Made by a program: the position numbers and the translations under genes. From Prevotella sp. UBA3675 (GTDB lineage: Bacteria > Bacteroidota > Bacteroidia > Bacteroidales > Bacteroidaceae): a DNA stretch of 16,972 nt. The stretch is from the NCBI GenBank assembly GCA_002372235.1, contig DFJI01000001.1, positions 1-16,972 on the forward strand. The letters run 5' to 3'. The notes beneath the pieces were generated by a model. It made no database searches. It had not been told where the DNA came from and was given only the letters and a program-made list of their open reading frames with translations. Shown piece by piece: positions 6,582 through 14,237 of the stretch (within the stretch, counting starts at the first letter, position 1; each line of letters opens with the position of its first letter).

Positions 6582-7337
6582 CTATCGCACGGTGAGGTGG
6601 AAACAGCCTTGCTTCACTTCATATTTAACGTAACAACGATCCTGCTCACGCATGTCGCGCAGTACTTGAGACAGCACCCACTTCAGTGTGTCGTTGCGCA
6701 CAGCCCGCCGGGCCGGTCCGTCGGGGTCGCTCACCGTCTCGTAGCGGTTGTAGCAGATGTCGAGGGTGGTGCCGTACAGGTGGCAGGAGTTTTCGGAGGC
6801 ATTGCCGTTGAAACGGCGCAGCTTGGCCACATCCTCCTGCGTGCGGAGCACACTGGTCACGATCACACGGTGGAGGGGAATGCCCCTGACATAGAGACTA
6901 TCGAAGAAGGCACTACCGATGTCCTGTAGCAAAACGGCTGCCCGGGGCACCAGATAGGGAATGCTCTGATGAAGGGGATCGACATGATAATAGGGCGATG
7001 CTCCTATATAGACGAGCTCACTCTTGCGATGCTCGGCATCAACACGATTGGCCACGGGCTTCACGCCCCAGCGCTGAGCCGCCGTCAACTGCACGGCATT
7101 GCTGTCGGGGAAAGAAGTCTTATAGTTTGCCACGGAGCCGACACGGTGAGGGCAAGAATCAGCATCATGAAAAAAGGAACGGGAAAGTGGTGAAAAAGAA
7201 AACTTCTCTGTCAGGAGCATCTCGGCATCCGACGGAGAAGGCAAAAGACCATCATAAGCGCAACGTACCAAAGCCAACAGGATGGTGAGGATGCCAACCG
7301 CCTCAAGATACCGATTTTGAATGGTTTTCTTAGTCAT
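6582..7337 (-). CDS. DUF5715-type, M15 peptidase-like membrane-anchored protein
   Basis: The protein has 251 residues from the ATG at 7337 (MTKKTIQNRY). An earlier in-frame ATG at 7358 overlaps the -7 element of the promoter at 7356-7387 and so cannot be in the transcript. Residues ~10-28 form a hydrophobic N-terminal anchor; no lipobox is seen. The C-terminal half resembles zinc D-Ala-D-Ala-type M15 peptidases: VTSVLRT (161-167), then S184-C-H186-L-Y-G189-T-T-L-D193, matching SxHxxGxxxD, and a late YE240...H247 that could supply the general base and third zinc ligand. A role in peptidoglycan trimming in the periplasm is inferred. I place it in the Bacteroidetes DUF5715 group from memory. It is the first gene of the run with rsmG. 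Confidence 0.75.
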   Translation of the reverse strand: MTKKTIQNRYLEAVGILTILLALVRCAYDGLLPSPSDAEMLLTEKFSFSPLSRSFFHDADSCPHRVGSVANYKTSFPDSNAVQLTAAQRWGVKPVANRVDAEHRKSELVYIGASPYYHVDPLHQSIPYLVPRAAVLLQDIGSAFFDSLYVRGIPLHRVIVTSVLRTQEDVAKLRRFNGNASENSCHLYGTTLDICYNRYETVSDPDGPARRAVRNDTLKWVLSQVLRDMREQDRCYVKYEVKQGCFHLTVR

Positions 7338-7355
7338 CTTCTTATAATGGATGTA

Positions 7356-7387
7356 CAAAAGTACACTGAAAAAACGAATTGCACAAA
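7356..7387 (-). promoter_or_regulatory. Promoter of the DUF5715-rsmG run
   Basis: TTTG (7387-7384), 20 bp, TACTTTTG (7363-7356): a full match to the Bacteroidetes pattern. Transcription would begin near 7350, which excludes the ATG at 7358 and leaves a ~13-nt leader before the ATG at 7337. A second -7-like TAAATTTG overlaps the -33 region (7391-7384). Confidence 0.75.
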
Positions 7388-7438
7388 TTTAGAACCATAA
7401 TTTAACCTAAATCAACTATTTTTTCTTTAAAGCTTTTC

Positions 7439-7469
7439 TTTGTGTTCTCTCCAAATTATTGTAATTTTG
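7439..7469 (+). promoter_or_regulatory. Upstream purL promoter candidate
   Basis: TTTG (7439-7442), 19 bp, TAATTTTG (7462-7469). It would give a ~125-nt leader running through the dyad at 7508-7526 and the second promoter. Confidence 0.5.
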
Positions 7470-7507
7470 GCTTTGCCGAAGTTACTATACTCAGCAATGC
7501 AAAAGAA

Positions 7508-7526
7508 AAAACAAACCGTTTGTTTT
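7508..7526. promoter_or_regulatory. Dyad overlapping the proximal purL -33 element
   Basis: AAAACAAACCGTTTGTTTT is a perfect 9-1-9 dyad. Its right arm overlaps the -33 TTTG (7524-7527) of the proximal promoter, a position where a bound dimer would block RNA polymerase. A purine-responsive operator is a guess from context; the sequence does not match the E. coli PurR site. Confidence 0.45.
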
Positions 7527-7554
7527 GTTCTTCTCTCGTTTTTTCGTAACTTTG
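7524..7554 (+). promoter_or_regulatory. Proximal purL promoter
   Basis: TTTG (7524-7527), 19 bp, TAACTTTG (7547-7554), with predicted start near 7561 and a ~39-nt A/T-rich leader before the purL ATG at 7600. It is the better of the two candidates. Confidence 0.75.
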
Positions 7555-7599
7555 CAGGCAGATTATCACATATTATAATATTAAAAGTTTAAGAAAACT

Positions 7600-10500
7600 A
7601 TGATTCTTTTCTTTCAAACTCCACAAAAGAGCGTGATAGCCACCGAAGTGGACCATCAGCTCAACCCACAAGAAATCAAAGAACTTTGCTGGCTCTATGG
7701 CGATGCCACCCTTTGCAAAGCACAGAAGCTCGAGGGCCGCTTCGTTGGTCCACGCCGAGAAATGGTGACCCCTTGGTCAACAAATGCCGTTGAGATTACA
7801 CAGAACATGAATCTCAGCGGCATTTCGCGTATCGAGGAGTATTTCCCGACTGAAGGCGACGACCACGACCCTATGCTGCAAAGACTCTACGACGGACTCG
7901 ATCAGGACATCTTCACCATCAACATACAGCCCGAGCCCATCAAGCACGTGGAGAATCTGGAAGAATATAACGAACAAGAGGGTCTGGCACTTTCGCCCGA
8001 AGAGATAGAGTATCTGCACGGACTGGAGAAGCAGAACGGACGGCCTCTGACCGACTCGGAAATCTTCGGCTTCGCACAGATCAACTCAGAGCACTGCCGT
8101 CACAAGATCTTCGGCGGCACGTTCATCATCGACGGCAAGGAGATGGAATCGTCGCTCTTTGCCATGATCAAGAAGACCACACAGGAAAATCCCAACACGA
8201 TTCTTTCGGCCTACAAGGATAACGTGGCTTTTGCACAAGGCCCCGTCGTGGAGCAGTTTGCCCCAAAGGACCAGTCAACAAGCGACTGGTTCAAGGTGAA
8301 GGAGATAGAGAGCGTGATCTCGCTGAAAGCCGAGACCCACAACTTCCCCACTACGGTGGAGCCCTTCAACGGTGCCGCAACTGGCACGGGCGGTGAGATT
8401 CGCGACCGCATGGGCGGCGGCGTGGGCTCATGGCCTATAGCAGGCACTGCGGTCTATATGACGGCATACCCAAGATTGGCCCCCCTCCCCGCCCCCCCGA
8501 GGGAGGGAGCAGATAGTCTTGCTGACAGCAAAACTATAGAAGCCCCCTCGGAGGCCGTAGGGGGGGCTTGGCGTGATTGGGAAAACATTCTTCCCGTTAG
8601 GCAGTGGCTTTACCAGTCGCCTGAGCAGATCCTGATCAAGGCTTCGAATGGTGCCAGCGACTTCGGCAACAAGTTCGGACAGCCACTCATCTGCGGTTCG
8701 GTGCTCACCTTTGAACATCAAGAGAAGGGACAGGGCGAGGCTACTAAGTATGCCTACGACAAGGTCATCATGCTGGCTGGCGGCGTGGGCTACGGCACTA
8801 AGCGCGACTGTCTGAAGAAGAAACCGCAAAAAGGCAACAAGGTGGTTGTGGTCGGCGGCGACAACTATCGCATCGGACTGGGCGGTGGCTCAGTATCATC
8901 GGTTGACACTGGTCGTTACTCGAACGGCATTGAGCTGAACGCCATACAGCGCGCTAATCCCGAAATGCAGAAACGCGCCTACAACCTCGTTCGCGCCCTC
9001 TGCGAAGAGGATGTCAACCCTGTGGTCTCTATTCACGACCACGGCTCTGCCGGACACCTGAACTGTCTGTCAGAATTAGTAGAAGAATGTGGTGGCGAGA
9101 TAGACATGACCAAGCTGCCTATCGGCGACAAGACCCTTTCATCGAAAGAGATCATTGCCAATGAGAGTCAGGAGCGCATGGGACTGCTCATCGACGAGAA
9201 GCACATTGACCACGTGCGCCGCATAGCCGAGCGCGAACGCGCCCCGATGTATGTGGTGGGCGAGACAACAGGCGATGCTCACTTCTCGTTCAAGCAGGGC
9301 GATGGCGTGAAGCCCTTCGACCTCGATGTAGCCCAGATGTTCGGCCACTCGCCAAAGACCATCATGCGCGACAACACCGTGGAAAGGCACTATGAAGACG
9401 TGAAGTATTCGAAGAACTCAGAGTGCTCAGAGTTCTCCGAGAAAATCAACAACTACCTCAATCGCGTGCTCCAGCTCGAAGCAGTGGCCTGCAAAGACTG
9501 GCTGACGAACAAGGTGGATCGTTCCGTAACAGGTAAGATTGCCCGTCAGCAGTGTCAGGGTGTGCTTCAGTTGCCGCTGAGCGACTGTGGCGTAGTGGCG
9601 CTCGACTATCGCGGACAGAAAGGCATTGCTACCGCCATCGGACACGCACCGCAAGCCGGACTGGCCTCGCCAGAGGCCGGCAGCGTGCTCTCTGTAGCCG
9701 AGGCACTGACCAACATCGTGTGGGCTCCGCTCACTGAGGGACTTGAATCTGTATCGCTCTCAGCCAACTGGATGTGGCCCTGCCGCTCACAGGAAGGTGA
9801 AGATGCACGTCTCTATACAGCTGTCAAGGCACTGAGCGACTTCTGCTGCAGCCTCCATATCAATGTTCCTACAGGCAAGGACTCGCTCTCACTCTCGCAA
9901 CAATATCCCAACGGAGAGAAAATCATCTCGCCGGGAACGGTGATCGTGAGTGCCGGCGGCGAGGTCTCGGACATAAGGAAAGTGGTAAGCCCAGTACTGA
10001 ACAGCAACAAGAGTTGCTCACTCTACCACATCGACTTCTCCTTCGACCAGCAGCGATTAGGCGGTTCAGCCTTTGCGCAGAGCCTTGGCAAGGTGGGCGA
10101 TGACGTTCCCACGGTGAAGAACGCCGAATATTTTGCCGATGCATTCAATGCCGTGCAGGAGCTCATCAAGCGCGGATGGGTCATGGCCGGACACGACATC
10201 TCAGCCGGCGGTCTGATCGTTACCCTCCTTGAGATGTGCTTCGCCAATAATCGTGGCGGTCTGCACATCAACCTACATGACCTCTGCGCCGACGGCGACG
10301 TGGTAAAGACCTTGTTTGCCGAGAATCCCGGCGTGGTGATCGAAGTGAGCGACGAGCATAAGTTCGAGTTCCGCGACTTCATGGAAGAGATGGGCGTAGG
10401 CTATGCCAAGATAGGCTATCCCGTGGAGGACAGCCGCACGATTGAAATAGTATATCCGAAGAATACTAGCGAGGATGCAGCTACACAGTCACTGACCTTC

Positions 10501-11493
10501 GACATCGACAAGCTGCGCGACGTATGGTACAAGACCAGCTATCTGCTGGACCGCAAGCAGAGCTTCAACGGCAAAGCACGTGAGCGCTTTGAAAACTATA
10601 AGGAGCAGCCATTGGAGATGAAGTTCCCGAGAGGCTTCACCGGAACATTCGCCCAATACGGTCTGAACCCCGACCGATGGAAGAATGAGGCTGGGGCAAC
10701 ATCACAACGCCCGAAGGCCGCTATCATCCGCGAGAAAGGCACTAACGGTGAGCGCGAGATGGCTTACTCAATGTATCTGGCAGGCTTCGACGTGAAGGAT
10801 GTGATGATGACCGACCTCATCAGCGGACGCGAGACACTCGACGAAGTGAGCTTCATCGTGTTCTGCGGCGGCTTCTCCAACAGCGACGTGCTGGGTTCGG
10901 CTAAGGGCTGGGCTGGTGCTTTCCTCTATAATCCTAAGGCTAAAGAAGCACTCGACCGCTTCTATGCACGCAAGGACACACTGTCGCTCGGCATCTGCAA
11001 CGGCTGCCAGCTGATGGTGGAGCTCGGATTAACCGAGAGCAGTCATACCGATCACCACTCGTCAATCACCGCTCAACCGAGAATTAAGATGCTTCACAAC
11101 GATTCGCACAAGTTCGAGAGCGAATTCATCACCGTGAGAATACCGAAGAACGAAAGCGTGATGTTCGGTTCGCTCAGCGGAAGCAAGCTCGGCCTGTGGG
11201 TGGCCCACGGTGAAGGCAAGTTCCACCTGCCCGAGGCTGAAGAAAGCTACAACGTGATAGCCAAGTACAACTACCACGGCTATCCCGCCAACCCCAACGG
11301 CTCTGATTATGATGTGGCAGGTATCTGCTCGGCTGACGGTCGCCATCTGTGCATGATGCCCCACTTAGAGCGAGCCATCTTCCCCTGGCAGTGCGCATGG
11401 TATCCCACAGGTCGTCGGCAGGACGATGTGACGCCCTGGATTGAGGCATTCGTCAATGCTCGCAAGTGGGTAGAGAGCCATCAGGACAAGTAA
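7600..11493 (+). CDS. purL: Phosphoribosylformylglycinamidine synthase, large PurL
   Basis: PurL converts FGAR, glutamine and ATP to FGAM, the fourth step of purine synthesis, in the cytoplasm. At 1297 residues this is the single-chain form: N-terminal PurS-like domain, linker, two-part synthetase core and C-terminal class I glutaminase. Visible signatures are FAQINSEHCRH (158-168), KAETHNFP (243-250), GATGTGG-type substrate loops, and in the amidotransferase GICNGCQLM with nucleophile Cys1133 and the PHLE pair His1255/Glu1257. All are intact, so it should be active. Residues ~293-324 (LAPLPAPPREGADSLADSKT and onward) interrupt the otherwise conserved YPR...RDWE segment and are encoded by an inverted-repeat element. 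Two CHR transporter genes follow 26 bp downstream, probably in the same transcript. Confidence 0.97.
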   Translation: MILFFQTPQKSVIATEVDHQLNPQEIKELCWLYGDATLCKAQKLEGRFVGPRREMVTPWSTNAVEITQNMNLSGISRIEEYFPTEGDDHDPMLQRLYDGLDQDIFTINIQPEPIKHVENLEEYNEQEGLALSPEEIEYLHGLEKQNGRPLTDSEIFGFAQINSEHCRHKIFGGTFIIDGKEMESSLFAMIKKTTQENPNTILSAYKDNVAFAQGPVVEQFAPKDQSTSDWFKVKEIESVISLKAETHNFPTTVEPFNGAATGTGGEIRDRMGGGVGSWPIAGTAVYMTAYPRLAPLPAPPREGADSLADSKTIEAPSEAVGGAWRDWENILPVRQWLYQSPEQILIKASNGASDFGNKFGQPLICGSVLTFEHQEKGQGEATKYAYDKVIMLAGGVGYGTKRDCLKKKPQKGNKVVVVGGDNYRIGLGGGSVSSVDTGRYSNGIELNAIQRANPEMQKRAYNLVRALCEEDVNPVVSIHDHGSAGHLNCLSELVEECGGEIDMTKLPIGDKTLSSKEIIANESQERMGLLIDEKHIDHVRRIAERERAPMYVVGETTGDAHFSFKQGDGVKPFDLDVAQMFGHSPKTIMRDNTVERHYEDVKYSKNSECSEFSEKINNYLNRVLQLEAVACKDWLTNKVDRSVTGKIARQQCQGVLQLPLSDCGVVALDYRGQKGIATAIGHAPQAGLASPEAGSVLSVAEALTNIVWAPLTEGLESVSLSANWMWPCRSQEGEDARLYTAVKALSDFCCSLHINVPTGKDSLSLSQQYPNGEKIISPGTVIVSAGGEVSDIRKVVSPVLNSNKSCSLYHIDFSFDQQRLGGSAFAQSLGKVGDDVPTVKNAEYFADAFNAVQELIKRGWVMAGHDISAGGLIVTLLEMCFANNRGGLHINLHDLCADGDVVKTLFAENPGVVIEVSDEHKFEFRDFMEEMGVGYAKIGYPVEDSRTIEIVYPKNTSEDAATQSLTFDIDKLRDVWYKTSYLLDRKQSFNGKARERFENYKEQPLEMKFPRGFTGTFAQYGLNPDRWKNEAGATSQRPKAAIIREKGTNGEREMAYSMYLAGFDVKDVMMTDLISGRETLDEVSFIVFCGGFSNSDVLGSAKGWAGAFLYNPKAKEALDRFYARKDTLSLGICNGCQLMVELGLTESSHTDHHSSITAQPRIKMLHNDSHKFESEFITVRIPKNESVMFGSLSGSKLGLWVAHGEGKFHLPEAEESYNVIAKYNYHGYPANPNGSDYDVAGICSADGRHLCMMPHLERAIFPWQCAWYPTGRRQDDVTPWIEAFVNARKWVESHQDK
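8479..8574. repeat. Palindromic element inserted in frame in purL
   Basis: About 96 bp form three adjacent hairpins: CCCTCCC/GGGAGGG (8483-8507), ATAGTCTTGCTG/CAGCAAAACTAT around a single A with one mismatch (8513-8537), and GCCCCC/GGGGGC (8542-8567). The outer C-rich and G-rich blocks also pair with each other. The reading frame is kept without stops and encodes a Pro/Ala/Glu-rich segment. Homologous PurL proteins, as I recall them, have only a few residues between YPR and DWE. Exact borders are uncertain by a few bases. Confidence 0.75.
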
Positions 11494-11519
11494 AGTTCCA
11501 TCACTCTTTTTCTGAACCT

Positions 11520-12062
11520 ATGAATCTCTATTGGAATTCATTTAAGACATTTTTCAAGATTGGCATGTTCACCCTCGGGGGTGGATATGCCATGATTCCA
11601 ATTATTGAGAGCGAGGTGGTCGATAAGCGTAACTGGGTATCGAAAGAGGAGTTCTTAGACCTTATCGCTATCGCACAGAGTTGCCCCGGCGTGTTCGCCA
11701 TCAACATCAGCATTTTCATCGGCTACAGACTGAAGAAGACACTGGGAGCCGTCAGTTGCGCTCTTGGCACAGCCCTCCCCTCTTTTCTCATCATTTTGGC
11801 CATCGCCATGTTCTTCCATCAGTTTCAGGACAATCCCATCGTGGCATCTATGTTCCGTGGCATTCGCCCGGCAGTAGTGGCCCTCATTGCCGTGCCTACG
11901 TTCAATCTGGCTAAAAGCGCCAACCTGACGTGGACCACATGCTGGATTCCCATCGTGGGAGCATTGGCCATCTGGGCGCTGGGCGTATCGCCTATCATCA
12001 TCATTCTGCTGGCCGGCATTGGCGGCTGGCTCTATGGCAACCTGATTAAACCTACGGAGTAG
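11520..12062 (+). CDS. CHR-family (chromate transporter) short subunit, first of pair
   Basis: This is a 180-residue inner-membrane protein with several hydrophobic spans. Short CHR proteins contain one domain and work as pairs (as in B. subtilis YwrA/YwrB), while long ChrA carries both halves. The family motif appears near the N-terminus (FKIGMFTLGGGYAMIPIIE), then AQSCPGVFAINISIFIGYR and FRGIRPAVVALI. I start it at the ATG at 11520 (MNLYWNSFKTFF); the longer frame from 11466 would overlap purL by 28 bp and adds a hydrophilic extension not typical of the family. It follows purL by 26 bp. Family members can export chromate, but most are untested, so the physiological anion is open. Confidence 0.9.
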   Translation: MNLYWNSFKTFFKIGMFTLGGGYAMIPIIESEVVDKRNWVSKEEFLDLIAIAQSCPGVFAINISIFIGYRLKKTLGAVSCALGTALPSFLIILAIAMFFHQFQDNPIVASMFRGIRPAVVALIAVPTFNLAKSANLTWTTCWIPIVGALAIWALGVSPIIIILLAGIGGWLYGNLIKPTE

Positions 12063-12068
12063 TACACA

Positions 12069-12084
12069 CCCTCTCCCCAGAGGG
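12069..12084. repeat. Hairpin between the two CHR genes
   Basis: CCCTCT (12069-12074) pairs perfectly with AGAGGG (12079-12084) around CCCC, directly in front of an ATG at 12085. There is no T tract, so it is not a terminator. It resembles the C/G-rich arms of the purL element and may be a minimal member of the same kind of repeat, or a translational or mRNA-stability element between the genes. Confidence 0.5.
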
Positions 12085-12105
12085 ATGGAAGTCTATATAG
12101 AAAAC

Positions 12106-12681
12106 ATGATTTACTTATACTTATTTATCACATTCTTCGAGATCGGGCTTTTCGGCTTTGGCGGCGGCTACGGCATGCTGTCGCTCATTCAGCATGAGAC
12201 GGTGGAACACTGGCATTGGCTGACCGCGTCGCAGTTTACTGACATCGTGGCCATCAGTCAGATGACGCCCGGACCTATTGGCATCAACTCGGCCACCTAT
12301 TGCGGCTATACTGCCGTGACCAACGCCGGCTATTCCGTTCCCATGGGCATTCTGGGCTCAGCCACAGCCACGTTTGCACTGGTACTGCCCTCACTCATCC
12401 TGATGATTCTCATCAGCAAACTGTTTATCAAGTACATGCACACACAGACCGTTCAGTCGGTCTTCTTAGGACTGCGTCCTGCCGTAGTTGGCCTGTTGGC
12501 TGCCGCCACCCTGCTGCTCTGCACCAAGGAGAATTTCTCCACTCCCAGCGAGAACGCCTGGCAGTTCTGGATCAGCATCCTGCTGTTCACAGCCACGTTC
12601 ATCGGCACACTCGTCTTCCGCATCAATCCCATCAAGATGATCTTGATGAGTGCCTTTGCCGGACTGCTCCTGCTCTATTGA
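12106..12681 (+). CDS. CHR-family (chromate transporter) short subunit, second of pair
   Basis: This is a 191-residue membrane protein and the partner of the preceding gene. It shows the family motifs IGLFGFGGGYGMLSLI near the N-terminus, ISQMTPGPIGINSATYCGY and FLGLRPAVVGLLAAATLLL, with hydrophobic spans through to the C-terminal FAGLLLLY. The differing half-motifs (SCPGVFAINIS in the first subunit, MTPGPIGINSA here) are what distinguishes the two halves of long ChrA, which supports a heterodimer. I prefer the ATG at 12106 (MIYLYLF) because the one at 12085 lies right against the hairpin at 12069-12084 and adds seven polar residues; 12085 cannot be excluded. A strong terminator follows. Confidence 0.9.
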   Translation: MIYLYLFITFFEIGLFGFGGGYGMLSLIQHETVEHWHWLTASQFTDIVAISQMTPGPIGINSATYCGYTAVTNAGYSVPMGILGSATATFALVLPSLILMILISKLFIKYMHTQTVQSVFLGLRPAVVGLLAAATLLLCTKENFSTPSENAWQFWISILLFTATFIGTLVFRINPIKMILMSAFAGLLLLY

Positions 12682-12706
12682 AGCTGACTGGCAAGATACA
12701 AAAAAG

Positions 12707-12752
12707 ACAAGCGATACGAACTTTCTTATCAGGTTCGTATCGCTTGTTTTTT
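12707..12752 (+). terminator. Intrinsic terminator after the purL-CHR genes
   Basis: ACAAGCGATACGAAC (12707-12721) pairs perfectly over 15 bp with GTTCGTATCGCTTGT (12733-12747) around an 11-nt loop, followed by TTTTTT. The A-run before the stem (12700-12705) also allows weaker use on the minus strand. Confidence 0.92.
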
Positions 12753-12873
12753 ATTGTTGCCCGCTAAAAGTCAAACGCACATAAAACAGACAAAAACGCA
12801 TGTAATCGCCCAAAAGAAGGTTAACAATCATTAAACATCAGATATCAACCACTCGCAATTAACAAATAATTCC

Positions 12874-12881
12874 TACTTTTG
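12874..12881 (+). promoter_or_regulatory. -7 element upstream of the GH43 gene
   Basis: TACTTTTG matches TAnnTTTG; start near 12888, giving a ~19-nt leader. No good -33 element is seen 18-21 bp upstream, suggesting activator-dependent expression. The rest of 12753-12906 shows nothing further. Confidence 0.5.
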
Positions 12882-12906
12882 TTCTACACAGCAAAAATAC
12901 AGAACT

Positions 12907-14010
12907 ATGACTAAGAAACTTTTGTCTTTCCTTTTTTGTCTGGCAATATGCCACACTGCCTTCTCACAGGCTCCACAACATCGTCCTCACCACCGCCGGA
13001 TGGCCTTCGTCACCGACACGGTCATGGCTCACGATCCTGTGATGGCTTACGAAAACGGCACCTACTACTTGCTCTCCACAGGCAACGGACTGCAATGGGC
13101 CACCTCAAAAGACCGCAAGACTTGGGTGGTGCAACCCACACCCTTCATTGAAAATCTCCCACAATGGACACACGACTCCGTACCTGGCTTCCGCAATCAT
13201 GTGTGGGCACCCGATATCATCCGCTGGCACGACCGCTGGTGGCTCACCTATAGCTGCAGCACCTTCGGCAAGAACACCTCAGCCATCGGACTGATGAGCA
13301 GCGATCGGCTCAACGGACAGTGGAAGGATGAGGGCTGTTTGGTGAAGTCGCAGGCCAAGCGCGATGATTGGAATGCCATCGACTCCAACATTGCCATCGA
13401 CGAGAACGACACCCCGTGGCTCGTTTGGGGCTCGTTCTGGGACGGCATACAGATTGCGAGGTTAGAGTGGAAAGTGGAAAATGGAAAGTTTGCTACCGCG
13501 CCAGTTTCGTCCAGTGATGCGGTAGCAAACTCTCCACTCTCCATTCTAAACTGCAAGACCATCGCGCGTCGCTACATGAAAGGGGATCCGAAAGCTGCCG
13601 AGAACCCCACTTCGCAGTATGCCGGACGCAACAGCATCGAGGCTCCGTTCATCTTCAAGAAGAACGGCTATTATTATCTGTTTGTGTCGTGGGACTATTG
13701 CTGTCGCGGAGCCAAGAGCAACTATCGCGTGGCAGTGGGCCGTTCCAAGAACATTGCAGGCCCTTATCTCGACCGTGACGGCAAGGATATGCTTCAAGGT
13801 GGCGGCACGCTTTTCCTCGAAGGCGACAAGAAAGAATATGAAGCCGCAGGCCACTGTGCCGCCTACACCTTCGCCACTCCGCAGGGCGGCGAAGAAGACA
13901 TCTTCATCTGTCACGGCTATTCTACCAAGTTGAAAGGCATGGCCATCCTCATTCAGCGCCCCATCAAGTGGAGCGACGACGGATGGCCCACACTATCTTC
14001 AGAGAATTGA
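12907..14010 (+). CDS. Secreted GH43 endo-1,5-alpha-L-arabinanase
   Basis: The 367-residue enzyme has a signal peptide (1-20, ending TAFS). The five-bladed propeller signatures of GH43 arabinanases are present: catalytic base Asp43 in AHDPVMAYENGTYYLLSTG, Asp159 (pKa modulator) in NAIDSNIAID, and acid Glu245 in NSIEAPFIF, with WAPDI (100-104), WLVWGSFWDGIQ (171-182), SWDYCCRG (261-268) and the metal-site His315 in AAGHCAAY. It should cut alpha-1,5-linked arabinan of plant cell walls in the periplasm or outside. Residues ~186-216 are encoded by an inverted-repeat element inserted in frame between blades, between conserved QIAR and KTIARR. No SusC/SusD partners are in the window. Family is clear; endo versus exo action is inferred from overall similarity to arabinanases. 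Confidence 0.92.
   Translation: MTKKLLSFLFCLAICHTAFSQAPQHRPHHRRMAFVTDTVMAHDPVMAYENGTYYLLSTGNGLQWATSKDRKTWVVQPTPFIENLPQWTHDSVPGFRNHVWAPDIIRWHDRWWLTYSCSTFGKNTSAIGLMSSDRLNGQWKDEGCLVKSQAKRDDWNAIDSNIAIDENDTPWLVWGSFWDGIQIARLEWKVENGKFATAPVSSSDAVANSPLSILNCKTIARRYMKGDPKAAENPTSQYAGRNSIEAPFIFKKNGYYYLFVSWDYCCRGAKSNYRVAVGRSKNIAGPYLDRDGKDMLQGGGTLFLEGDKKEYEAAGHCAAYTFATPQGGEEDIFICHGYSTKLKGMAILIQRPIKWSDDGWPTLSSEN
13461..13551. repeat. Inverted-repeat element inserted in frame in the GH43 gene
   Basis: GTTTGCTACCGC (13488-13499) and GCGGTAGCAAAC (13519-13530) are perfect arms. Outside them, 13461-13487 consists of AGTGGAA-like heptamers, mirrored imperfectly by 13531-13551 (CTCTCCACTCTCCATTC). The element spans ~91 bp and is read without stops. 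The opposite strand is also open through it. It differs in sequence from the purL element. Confidence 0.75.
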
Positions 14011-14120
14011 ATTCAGATGCACATAGTTCAATAGCTTCACGTGCAGACCACGGGGAAGTACTGTGCAGCTTCAGTCACCGCATCCGAAATACTTCTTTCA
14101 ATATAATCGATTCGTCCCAT

Positions 14121-14159
14121 TTTATGCAAATTTGAAATTCAACTGCAAATTTACATAAA
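14121..14159. repeat. A/T-rich inverted repeat after the GH43 gene
   Basis: TTTATGCAAATTTG (14121-14134) and CAAATTTACATAAA (14146-14159) pair over 14 bp with one mismatch around an 11-nt loop. It lies in the convergent gap (14011-14227). No T tract follows on either strand, so terminator function is doubtful. Confidence 0.45.
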
Positions 14160-14208
14160 TTCTTCAAGAACGCAAACAATTCTCCGATTATTTCAGAAAG
14201 GCTTCATC

Positions 14209-14237
14209 AAAAAAGAGGGATTCCATCTCATTCCTCT
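14209..14237 (-). terminator. Weak terminator of the AAA-ATPase_like gene
   Basis: On the minus strand AGAGG (14237-14233) can pair with CCTCT (14218-14214), followed by TTTTTT (14214-14209). The stem is only 5 bp and includes the last codons of the gene, so efficiency is doubtful. Confidence 0.35.

Noticed and set aside
5365..6633. 422-residue plus-strand frame
   Set aside because: It is antisense to the MBL-fold hydrolase and rsmG, both of which carry complete family motifs on the minus strand.
11466..11519. Longer N-terminus for the first CHR subunit
   Set aside because: It overlaps purL by 28 bp and encodes a polar extension unlike the family, which begins near the FKIGMFTLGGGYAM motif.
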